From NCBI RefSeq assembly GCF_001310815.1, contig NZ_BAZK01000003.1, forward strand, positions 310,001-374,000: a stretch of 64,000 bases of DNA. The letters run 5' to 3'. Made by a program: the position numbers and the translations under genes. The number at the start of each line of letters is the position of its first letter. Positions within the stretch are counted from its first letter, which is position 1. Below, in pieces: positions 57,118 to 64,000 of this stretch. This DNA is from Pseudovibrio denitrificans JCM 12308 (GTDB lineage: Bacteria > Pseudomonadota > Alphaproteobacteria > Rhizobiales > Stappiaceae). The notes beneath the pieces are model-generated. The model saw nothing but the letters and a program-made list of their open reading frames with translations. It made no database searches and was not told the DNA's origin.

Positions 57118-57390
57118 TCATTTCCGCTGGGGCTTCGGTGGTTTGTCCGTCCGCCCAGCATCTTCCAGGCACGCACGCTCCACTTGTTCGGTGGCATATT
57201 GAACAGTCCGCTGCTGCTCTTTGCGACTTTGCAAAGGGCTGCCAGCCACAGCCTCCTTCAACCGTTCAATGGCATAGGAACAAGTGGTTTCTGAGTAGGG
57301 CCGGTCAGGATTGACTGGCATGGAGGCTTTCGCACCAAAAATGGAAAAACAGAAAACAACAACCGCAAAAAACAATCTGGTGGTCTTCAT
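57118..57390 (-). CDS. Small exported protein upstream of the serralysin
   Basis: 90 residues. A signal peptide (residues 1-22, ending AKAS) precedes a short helical, charged segment with two cysteines (Cys37 and Cys73) and a basic tail. It lies 41 bases before the serralysin start on the same strand. A serralysin inhibitor is a conceivable role for a small periplasmic protein here, but no inhibitor motif is seen; the function is unknown. Confidence 0.6.
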   Translation of the reverse strand: MKTTRLFFAVVVFCFSIFGAKASMPVNPDRPYSETTCSYAIERLKEAVAGSPLQSRKEQQRTVQYATEQVERACLEDAGRTDKPPKPQRK

Positions 57391-57795
57391 GTGTCACAGC
57401 ATCCAGGTCAAAAGCTCACAGATCGTCAGAGAAGAACAAAACACTGGTCAGGCAACAAGCAACAATGATCCATGACCGGCAGAAATGGCTCCTACCGATG
57501 ACCTCCCACAATTTATGTAATGATCATGCGTACGCAGTTTTTCTATCAACTGACGTAGCGTCAGAAAAACGAATTATCTTTAAGGGAATAAATGCAAAAA
57601 GCATTATTCATCAGTCTTCTGACGCGATCGATAGATTAGGCAGATTTATCGTGCATTATTTTATAATAAAACATGCGTCATGCAGATAATATTGTTTCGC
57701 GGGAAGTTTGCTGGCTTAGTTTTCTTCATTAGAAAAAGCTGGAAAGGGGCGCGCTGGGCAAGCGTATTACCTCGCCCAGCAGCGCATTCAGACTA
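57391..57795. other. Intergenic region with a nested palindrome
   Basis: 405 bases between two minus-strand small-protein genes. It holds a nested inverted repeat at 57537-57570. A 74-codon plus-strand frame (57465-57689) has no recognised homology and is probably chance. Confidence 0.5.
57537..57570. repeat. Nested inverted repeat
   Basis: An outer GTTTTTCT/AGAAAAAC pair (57537-57544 and 57563-57570) encloses an inner CTGACG-TAG-CGTCAG (57550-57564) that shares two bases with the right arm. The two foldings exclude each other, and either could act as a terminator, an operator or an RNA switch. Confidence 0.45.
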
Positions 57796-58233
57796 TTAGG
57801 AACCGTCATCCTTCAAGCCAAATTTTTCGCTGAAGACATCAATCACTTGCTTGCATTCAGCACCAACTTTGTCTTGCTTTTCACTCAGGCAGGTCAGAAT
57901 GCGGCCTCCGCCGACTTCGGTCTCTGAGCATTGTGCCTCAATGTCGGGCGCGCAGATTGCAAGAGCCTCATTGGCATTGGCAAACAGGAAGTCCATTGCA
58001 TCAGCAAGATCATCAATAGCATGAGAGCATTTGGCGCTCAGCTTGTCTTCGTAGGCATACATGCAGGCGAAGATGCGTCCTTCACCGGGTGTCACCTCGC
58101 TGCAATGAGCTTTGATCTCCGGTTCACAAGCCTGAAACACACCTCTGGCCGTATCCTGCGCGGATGCATTGAAGCTGGTGGCGCCAAGCATCAGGCCAAC
58201 GCCGAGCAAAGCAGTGCTAACTGATTTCATCAT
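57796..58233 (-). CDS. Exported cysteine-rich-repeat protein
   Basis: 145 residues from ATG 58233 (GGAGATCTGAT upstream). A signal peptide (1-23, ending NASAQ) is followed by two tandem copies of a C-x7-C-x12-C-x11-C repeat, beginning CEPEIKAHC and CAPDIEAQC and both containing GRI before the third Cys. This matches the GLG1/cysteine-rich repeat family also found in Golgi proteins. Periplasmic disulfides are expected. It follows a small Arg-rich exported protein by 23 bases; the pair is probably co-transcribed. The role is unknown. Confidence 0.75.
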   Translation of the reverse strand: MMKSVSTALLGVGLMLGATSFNASAQDTARGVFQACEPEIKAHCSEVTPGEGRIFACMYAYEDKLSAKCSHAIDDLADAMDFLFANANEALAICAPDIEAQCSETEVGGGRILTCLSEKQDKVGAECKQVIDVFSEKFGLKDDGS

Positions 58234-58256
58234 ATCAGATCTCCAAAACAGTAAAA

Positions 58257-58568
58257 TCAAGGATTAACAACCACATAGACAGTTACACCGTCTTGCACGA
58301 CAGGCCGGTAATAAACGCCGCCGCAATTGTAATAGGAGTTGTATGGCGTGCAGCCAGAGATGGACTGGCGGTAATTGGTGCGCCTGGAGGTTCTGCGTGA
58401 CGTCCGGCGAGCGACGCGTCGGGACTGATTGATTTGCGGGTTCTGTGCGTTGGCCTTGCCAATGCCAAAGAAGAGAGAGACGCCCGTTGGAACCTCCGCA
58501 AAGTCGAGTTGACTGGTATAGCCGAGTGAACCGGCAATAACTGCTGCTGCGAGTAACTTCAGTCGCAT
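58257..58568 (-). CDS. Small exported arginine-rich protein
   Basis: 103 residues. A hydrophobic N-terminal export signal is followed by a strongly basic segment (RRVARRTSRRTSRRTNYRQ) and a C-terminal motif CTPYNSYYNCGGVYYRPVVQ ending VVVNP. The two cysteines flank an aromatic-rich loop. Similar short proteins with a YYRPVVQDG-like ending occur in alphaproteobacteria without known role. It precedes the Cys-rich-repeat gene on the same strand. Confidence 0.6.
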   Translation of the reverse strand: MRLKLLAAAVIAGSLGYTSQLDFAEVPTGVSLFFGIGKANAQNPQINQSRRVARRTSRRTSRRTNYRQSISGCTPYNSYYNCGGVYYRPVVQDGVTVYVVVNP

Positions 58569-58939
58569 GTTTGTTTCCCTTTATTGATGCGGTCATCGGC
58601 ACCAGACCAGGCACATCAACAGCTGCACTGGTGTTGTCGCCAATCGCGTCAGCCAATGGCTTTCGCGCCTGCGCAGATGCTTGGGCACAAACCTTAGGGT
58701 TCTCTTGCGGCGTGCAATCGCGTTTTAGCCATCTGGGGTTTGAAGATGGCGGGGCAGGCCTCGCTTCAAGTCAGCCTCAAGGCTTCATGGGGCAAACACT
58801 TCAAGTTTGCTCAAAGCTTGAGGCATCTCCTTCAAACCGTTTTCACTCAAACAAGGGAATCTGAACTCAAATGGCTCGAAGCAAAGCATAATGCCGCAAA
58901 ATTTTGTAGCAGTAACCGCCTTTGACCTGGAGTTGCTAT
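58569..58939. other. Intergenic region without a recognised gene
   Basis: 371 bases between divergent genes. Frames here have no start with a ribosome site and no family I recognise. GGAG seven bases before 58940 serves the next gene. Confidence 0.5.
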
Positions 58940-59913
58940 ATGTCTGACGTAGACGAACAAACAATCTCTCCAGAGGTTGATGTATGGGTTGAAGAAGTCC
59001 TAAGCGCTTGTAATCTCAAATGGGATGGACCCAAAACAAACTTCGAGCGCCCCAAGAAAGAAAACCTGCGCATTGATGGCAAAACGCCAGTTGCAGAGCA
59101 TGTTGATTATCTCCGAAAAACACTGAATGCCACCTATGCCAGACGATCAGAGATCGAGGGCAAGGCCAAGCTCGACCGCGATCTGGCACAGCAACTGCGA
59201 TATTTCGATCAGGCCTACGTTGCCGTAGACAGCAACATTGATAAGGCCCAGGCCGGTGCGGGCAGGGGCGGTGCAAATGATGCACTCAAAGATGCGGTGG
59301 ACCAGCTGGAGTTCATGAGGGACGCGCTGGAGGCGGCTTATTACTCCTCAGCAAAAGATCCGGAAGAAGCCTTCGCTGAGCTGCGTGCCAAGATTGATGA
59401 AGCAAAAGCTGAGCTGGAAGAGCTGGGCAAGGAAAAAGATAAGATCCAGGACGACAACGCGCGCGAAGAGTTTCAGGATATCTTTGAGGAAGCAAGGCAG
59501 GCCTCGACCAGACCCTGAAGACACTGGAAGCGGACAAGTTCCTTGAAGCAGAAGAGGAACTGGAAGAAGCCAAAACCGTGATGCAGGATCTGCAGCCTGG
59601 CAACAGCGAGGAAATTGCGAAGCGCAAGAAGCAGTATCAGACCGCAGTTGAAGATGCGCGGAAGGAAATCAAGAAGCTTGCTGGCAAAGTTACTACACTG
59701 GCCGATCCGCAGAAAAAGCTGGACTTTGACAAGCACAAAGCAGCTGCAAACAAAATCATGACCAAAGTCGATGCGGCCCTCAAGAACGGCAAGGTTAAAT
59801 CTGTTCGTTCTGACATTCCAAAGCTGAAGGCTGAAGTTGAAAAGATGAAAGCCTGCTTCAAAGAAGAGCCAAAGGCCAAAGCACCACCAAAAGGCAAAGC
59901 TGGCAAGAAGTAG
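58940..59913 (+). CDS. Soluble coiled-coil protein of unknown function (frameshifted)
   Basis: About 324 residues from ATG 58940, when repaired. There is no signal peptide or membrane helix. After a first 60 residues with an FERPKKENLRIDG block, the protein is almost all charged helix: heptad-like runs from residues 65 to 300 rich in Glu, Lys, Asp and Ala, and a Lys/Pro-rich tail (PKAKAPPKGKAGKK). The first frame ends at 59,516-59,518; a further C near 59,502 gives RQALDQTLKTLEAD and continues the coil. I do not recognise the family. It may be a scaffold or a filament-like protein. Confidence 0.6.
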
Positions 59914-59938
59914 CTTGCAGCAGTTCTGCGACGCGTTT

Positions 59939-59962
59939 TAGAGAGCCGGGTTGGGCTCTCTA
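59939..59962. terminator. Hairpin after the coiled-coil gene
   Basis: TAGAGAGCC pairs with GGCTCTCTA over a GGGTTG loop. The stem is 9 bp, but only a short T/A stretch precedes it and none follows. It is a possible weak terminator before the Rid gene. Confidence 0.45.
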
Positions 59963-60007
59963 TCACGAATGACTTCAATATCTTCAAAATCAAAGAATGA
60001 GTACCCT

Positions 60008-60493
60008 ATGAAACTCACCAGCAAAGCGCTTGGCCTTTGTGCCGCACTCCTGTTCAGCGGTTCCGCACTGGCGGCAAGTTCAGATCAGAAAACCATCATC
60101 AATCCGGACACCCTGTCAGATTCGAGCAGCTCTGGTTACTCTCAGATCGTCGTCGTCGCGCCCGACACGCGCATGGTCTATGTAGCTGGGCAAGTTGGCA
60201 TTGATAAAGATGGCTCCAATACCTTTGAAGATCAGGTCGATCGCACTTTTGAGAATGTGATCAAGGCGCTTGAAGCCGCTGGCAGCAGTGTTGAAGATAC
60301 TGTGAAAATTACGGTGCTGGTCAAAGGCATCAATCAGGACAGACTGGACTACGTGAACAAAAAACGCCGTGAAATCTTCGGCGCCAGCCCACCGGCAAGC
60401 ACACTCATTCCGGTCCCGGCACTGGCAACTGAAATCATCGAGTTTGAAATCGATGCAGTTGCTGTCGTGCCGGATAAGTCTTCCGGCGACTAA
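60008..60493 (+). CDS. Exported Rid/YjgF-family protein without the RidA arginine
   Basis: 161 residues. A signal peptide (1-22, SGSALAAS) makes this Rid protein periplasmic, whereas RidA itself is cytosolic and hydrolyses enamines. The fold is clear: VYVAGQVGIDKDG, TFENVIKALEAAGSSVEDTV in two parts, and IIEFEIDAVAVV at the end. The catalytic arginine of RidA would lie in PARS; here the segment is PPASTLIPVPAL. It therefore belongs to a Rid subgroup that lacks this residue. It overlaps the convergent GlxA-type regulator by four bases. Confidence 0.78.
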   Translation: MKLTSKALGLCAALLFSGSALAASSDQKTIINPDTLSDSSSSGYSQIVVVAPDTRMVYVAGQVGIDKDGSNTFEDQVDRTFENVIKALEAAGSSVEDTVKITVLVKGINQDRLDYVNKKRREIFGASPPASTLIPVPALATEIIEFEIDAVAVVPDKSSGD

Positions 60494-61482
60494 TAAGCCT
60501 CTCTGCGAAATTTCTGCCGGTACTGTGCCGGGGAAACGCCCACTTGTGAGAGGAAGGACCGACGAAATGCATTCTCGTCGGAATACCCCAGCACCTCTGC
60601 GATCTTCGCGATGGCAGTGTTCGTATACTCCAGCTGAGACTTGGCGCGTTCGCATCGAATGTTCAGGATGAACTGTTGTGGCGACAACGAAAGTTTGCGC
60701 TGGAAGTGGCGCAGCAGACTGCGGGTGCTCATGCCAAGAAAAGCCGCCAGATCCTGCACTTTGATGGGCTGAGAGGACAAGTTGTTCTGCACCCACTGAT
60801 CCGCCCGCTCAATTGTCTCATCCCGTGTTTTCTGATGCCATGGGATCATGAAGGGCTGCTGAGAGCCGCGGTTCTCCTCCAACACCATAAACCGCGCGCA
60901 AAGTCGGGAAAGAGCAGGGCCTTTCAATCGCTTGATCAGGTAGAGCGCAAGGTCCAGTGCAGATGTCCCCGCTGCGCTGGTAATCACATTGCCCGCATCA
61001 ATCAGTATCTCATCACCATCCAGCTCAACATCGTTATAGGTTGATGAAAACTCCTTCTGCTTCCACCAGGTCGTTGTCGCCTTCTTGCCATCCAGCAGTC
61101 CGGCCTCCGCCAGCAAAAACGTGCCTGTGCAACTCGCCGCAACAATCGCACCGCCCTGAGACAGGCGCTGAAGTGTCTCCGCAACGCCCTGAAACCAGTT
61201 GGTGTTGAGTGTGCATTGCGGAGCTGTTGCGGTGCCGATGCCCGGCAGAAAAACAACATCCGGTGCGGTGATGTCCACGAGTGATCCGTCCGGCACGACC
61301 AGAATGCCGTTGGAAGATCGCACCGGCTGACCATCCAGCGAGTAAGTCTTTATCTCAAATGGCGCCCCTTCGTCACCGCGTACCTTCGCGATCTCGTTGG
61401 CGGTCTCAAACATATCCGCCGACCCAAAGGCCGCGAGGCCCAGAAAGTTCTCCAGCAGCAATATGGCAATAGTGGAAGGCAT
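60490..61482 (-). CDS. GlxA-family AraC-type regulator with a PfpI domain
   Basis: 330 residues. The N-terminal DJ-1/PfpI-like domain (residues 5-180) has AASCTGTFLLAEAGLL at the nucleophile elbow; the C-terminal AraC DNA-binding domain has two helix-turn-helix units (VQDLAAFLGMSTRSLLRHF and IAEVLGYSDENAFRRSF). Members of this group regulate small-metabolite catabolism. It is divergent from the MBL hydrolase by 116 bases, which makes that gene a likely target. The ligand is unknown. Confidence 0.85.
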   Translation of the reverse strand: MPSTIAILLLENFLGLAAFGSADMFETANEIAKVRGDEGAPFEIKTYSLDGQPVRSSNGILVVPDGSLVDITAPDVVFLPGIGTATAPQCTLNTNWFQGVAETLQRLSQGGAIVAASCTGTFLLAEAGLLDGKKATTTWWKQKEFSSTYNDVELDGDEILIDAGNVITSAAGTSALDLALYLIKRLKGPALSRLCARFMVLEENRGSQQPFMIPWHQKTRDETIERADQWVQNNLSSQPIKVQDLAAFLGMSTRSLLRHFQRKLSLSPQQFILNIRCERAKSQLEYTNTAIAKIAEVLGYSDENAFRRSFLSQVGVSPAQYRQKFRREAY

Positions 61483-61598
61483 GCTCAGGTCTCACTTGGC
61501 GGATTATGTATGGTTTATGTCTAGTCAGACTATATCAGCTTCCACGTTAAAAACTAGGATCAGGAGATACCGACGAGTTTTAAGAGCGGCAGGTCAGG

Positions 61599-62399
61599 AT
61601 GGAACTTCACTTTCTTCGCAACGCAACCCTCATCATCCAGCATGAACAGCACAAGATTCTGGTGGACCCCATGCTGGGCAAAGTAGGCTCACTCCCCAGC
61701 TACAGCTTCATTCGTCACAAAAGCCGCCGGAACCCCATGGTTCCACTGCCCGATGTTGCGCAAGACCACCTGCAAGGCATCACCGCTGCCTTAGTCACTC
61801 ACTGCCAGTTGGGGCACTCCGATCATCTGGATGGCGCCGCCAAGAAATTCCTGCTGTCTCAGAAGATCCCAGTCTTCTGCCGTCTGGATGATGAAACCTT
61901 CATCGGCAAGCGAGGTATTCCAACAGTTCCGCTCAAAAACGAGCAACGCCAGCCGTTTTTCGACGGCCACATCACGCCAATCCCGACGATCCATGGCTAT
62001 GGTTGGATTGCAAGGTTCATGGGGCCGGGTGTCGGTTACTTTCTGGAACTCCCGGGCGCCCCCACCCTCTACATCTCCGGTGACACCATCCTCACCAAAG
62101 ACGTCCGCCACTGCCTCAAAACGCTGAAACCGGATATCGCCGTCGTTGCAGCAGGCAACGCCAGTCTGGACATCGGCAAGGACATCCTCATGTCGCTGGA
62201 TGAGATCATGGAGTTCATCAGAATAGCGCCTGGAAAGGTAATCGCCAACCACCTGGAAGCCATCAACCACTGCCCGGTAACCCGCCCCCAACTGCGAGAA
62301 CTAGCCCAAAAAGCAGGCCTGAGCGAAAAACTCCTGATCCCTGCAGACGGAGAAACCCTTAGCTTCAGTGCCGAACCTGCCTTTGCTCAAGCTATATAG
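61599..62399 (+). CDS. Metallo-beta-lactamase-fold hydrolase
   Basis: 266 residues. MBL-fold features are THCQLGHSDHLDG (the HxHxDH motif with an insertion, so that one His precedes and HSDH forms the rest), IPTIHGYG and YISGDTIL. Two hydrolytic metals are expected. Sequence resembles the UlaG/RomA-like group that act on phosphoesters or lactones. It has no export signal. It is divergent from a GlxA-type regulator and ends at a strong bidirectional terminator. Confidence 0.78.
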   Translation: MELHFLRNATLIIQHEQHKILVDPMLGKVGSLPSYSFIRHKSRRNPMVPLPDVAQDHLQGITAALVTHCQLGHSDHLDGAAKKFLLSQKIPVFCRLDDETFIGKRGIPTVPLKNEQRQPFFDGHITPIPTIHGYGWIARFMGPGVGYFLELPGAPTLYISGDTILTKDVRHCLKTLKPDIAVVAAGNASLDIGKDILMSLDEIMEFIRIAPGKVIANHLEAINHCPVTRPQLRELAQKAGLSEKLLIPADGETLSFSAEPAFAQAI

Positions 62400-62415
62400 A
62401 TCGCCAGCACCAAAC

Positions 62416-62445
62416 AAAAACGCAGGGCCCAAACCCTGCGTTTTT
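62416..62445. terminator. Bidirectional terminator between MBL and M16 genes
   Basis: AAAAACGCAGGG pairs with CCCTGCGTTTTT over a 6-base loop. A and T runs on either side serve both convergent genes. Confidence 0.9.
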
Positions 62446-62454
62446 CAACTTGCC

Positions 62455-64000
62455 TTACTCTGGCAAAATCTTCAGCGTCACGTTCCGCTCTGGCACGAGG
62501 AAATCTGTGGCGGCCACCACCAGATCTTCTGGCGTAATCTGCTTCAGGATCTTCGTGTAATCCTGATAACGCTGGATCGCTTCCGGATAGCTGACAGCCT
62601 GGCTGGCCAGCTCAAACCACAACCCGTTGCTGTGCTCAGCGTTGTTCATCGCTTCTAGGATCGGCTGGCGCGCGCGAAGCAGCTCATCCTCGGTGATGTT
62701 GCCAGTCACCTGCAACCCTTTGACGATATCTTGATACACCGTCTCCGCCAGCTCAACGTCATCCACCTTGAGTGAGCTGGACAGGCCAATGTAGCCGAAG
62801 TCTTTGATCGTGTTGGAGTTCAGGTTGAAGGCATACGGGCTGTAAGAGGCACCCATCGCCTCGCGCAGCTTATCGCGCAAACGCAGCTCCATCACCCCTT
62901 GCAGCAGCTGCAGGGTATAGCTCTGCGCCGCATCTGCATCGTCACTGGTCTTCCAGTAATACTGCAGCAGAGCCGCATCCTTGTCGCCCTCGTGCGTCAA
63001 CGACACCGCCTGCGCATCAGGAAACGCAATGCCAGCCGCATAGCTGTGTGCTGGAACCTCATAGGAATGCTGCAAAGCGCCAAAGGTTTCGGCAACCGCA
63101 TCAAGCGCCACCTGAACCTCCAGATCACCCACAATGCCAATCTCCACCGGCCCGTTTTGAGCAATACGGCTGATGATCGGCTTCAGTTCTTCATAATTCC
63201 GCTGCAGCAGCTCCTCTTCGGTGCCAGTGCCCCAGCGCTTGTCGCCACCATGGAGAATTCGGGAGAACTCACGGCCCAGAACAGCCTCTGGTGAAATGCG
63301 GGAGTGCTTGTAAGCTTCTTTAAGGCTCTTCTTGTAAAACGCCGCCCCTTCAGGACGATAAGCCGGATCAGTCAGATACGTCGCAATCACCTGCAACTGC
63401 AGTTTCAGATCGTCCGGTGTCGTGCTGTACTGGCCGGAAATGCCATCTTCACCAAAGGAAAGACCAACACCAACCTGCGTGCCGGAAAGAACCTTGTCCA
63501 GATCCGCAACCGAGTATTTGCCCAGCCCGCCAACAATAAACGCGCTCTGGAAGAAACCTGCCAAACCATCTTTGTCCGCAGGCAGATCCTCAATACCGTG
63601 ACCAGTGCGCAGTGAAACAAACACCTTGCCCTTGTCAAAATCCGTCTGCTTGAAGTTCAGCACCACACCGTTTTCAAAGGTGTAGGAGCGGATCTGACCA
63701 AAACTGCTGATGGTCTGCTGAGCCACTTTGCCCGTCTCACCAAAGCTCTCGTAATCAAAGCTGCTCAGAGCCTTGGTTTCAAAAGCTGCAACCGGCTGTT
63801 TCTGGCTTTCTGTAAATACGGAAAGAAGCGTCTCTTCCGCATTTGGAATGGCCTCAGCAGTGGTCATGAAAAGGTTTGGTTTTGCATTGTCCCAAAGCTC
63901 CAGCAGAGCCTTAGAAACCCGCGCTGCTTTCAAATCAGAAAAGTGCTCTTTGAAGAACGCCAGATTATCGGCGGATGAGGTGGTAACCCGCTCATTGAGG
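62455..64000 (-). CDS. M16-family zinc peptidase-like protein, N-terminus beyond the window
   Basis: 515 residues of the C-terminal part; the frame stays open through 64,000 (LNERVTTSSADNLAFFKEHF at the edge). M16 proteins (insulinase, processing peptidase, PqqL types) hold four similar domains. The visible part contains an M16 C-terminal (inactive) half with VSLRTGHGIEDLPADKDGLA, in two parts, and LREAMGASYSPYAFNL, the R/Y loop that closes on the substrate. The active-site HxxEH should be in the unseen N-terminal part. Location is probably periplasmic by analogy with bacterial homologues. Confidence 0.82.
   Translation of the reverse strand, partial: LNERVTTSSADNLAFFKEHFSDLKAARVSKALLELWDNAKPNLFMTTAEAIPNAEETLLSVFTESQKQPVAAFETKALSSFDYESFGETGKVAQQTISSFGQIRSYTFENGVVLNFKQTDFDKGKVFVSLRTGHGIEDLPADKDGLAGFFQSAFIVGGLGKYSVADLDKVLSGTQVGVGLSFGEDGISGQYSTTPDDLKLQLQVIATYLTDPAYRPEGAAFYKKSLKEAYKHSRISPEAVLGREFSRILHGGDKRWGTGTEEELLQRNYEELKPIISRIAQNGPVEIGIVGDLEVQVALDAVAETFGALQHSYEVPAHSYAAGIAFPDAQAVSLTHEGDKDAALLQYYWKTSDDADAAQSYTLQLLQGVMELRLRDKLREAMGASYSPYAFNLNSNTIKDFGYIGLSSSLKVDDVELAETVYQDIVKGLQVTGNITEDELLRARQPILEAMNNAEHSNGLWFELASQAVSYPEAIQRYQDYTKILKQITPEDLVVAATDFLVPERNVTLKILPE

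Noticed and set aside
57465-57689. 74-codon plus-strand reading frame
   Set aside because: AT-rich spacer, no ribosome site and no recognised similarity.

Overview
The window reads as a chromosomal stretch of an alphaproteobacterium of moderate GC content (clearly AT-richer patches only at about 23.9-24.2 kb, 38.3-39.2 kb and 44.9-46.9 kb). Gene content (Tat-exported LivK-type binding protein, NsrR with an Asp8 ligand, OpgC, globin-coupled transducer, RTX serralysin) and protein style suggest a marine Pseudovibrio/Stappiaceae-like bacterium. That placement is inference; there is no rRNA or tRNA gene in the window to support it. No insertion sequence, phage gene, CRISPR array or origin was seen.

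Layout. 0-2.3 kb: end of a drug/H+ antiporter, guanine deaminase, an ACT-domain regulator. 2.7-13.6 kb: a corrin-ring cluster (cbiX, cobH, cobL, cobI, cbiG-cobJ, cobM, then cobB-cobA on the other strand, then cbiD-cobK). It holds a near-complete set from uroporphyrinogen III to cobyrinate a,c-diamide, and CbiX, CbiD and CbiG point to the cobalt-early chemistry. 13.5-19.1 kb: cytochrome b561, a RibD-type reductase, a Nudix hydrolase and a tight four-gene operon (MDR dehydrogenase, divergent PTPS/QueD homologue, glycosyltransferase, methyltransferase). This is the best candidate for an undescribed biosynthetic system. 19.2-22.4 kb: opgH and opgC for periplasmic glucans. 22.4-32.2 kb: TTC38-like TPR protein, YeeE transporter plus DUF302, CoA-transferase plus TPP enzyme, PHB-depolymerase-like esterase, K+-channel-like protein with a zinc ribbon, atypical SDR. 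32.4-36.8 kb: RND efflux pair. 36.8-39.4 kb: a cyclic-nucleotide-binding/CPBP fusion and an AT-rich exostosin-like gene. 39.5-44.8 kb: a LivFGMHK-type ABC importer. 45.3-50.5 kb: a gas/redox signalling patch (globin-coupled transducer, FNR-type box, NsrR-like repressor, GGDEF-EAL protein). 50.5-64 kb: reductase, methyltransferase, GltS, DJ-1/PfpI, serralysin, several small exported proteins, a coiled-coil protein, an exported Rid protein, a GlxA-type regulator divergent from an MBL hydrolase, and the start-less part of an M16 peptidase.

A caution for any reader: thirteen single-base indels break eleven or more otherwise intact genes (gcvR-like, cobL, cbiG-cobJ, cobM, glycosyltransferase, opgH, yeeE twice, TPP enzyme, globin transducer, GGDEF-EAL, PfpI, coiled-coil protein). 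Twelve are losses of one base and one is a gain, almost all where a doubled or longer base run would restore the frame. They look like sequencing or assembly errors rather than gene decay, so these loci are reported as single genes.
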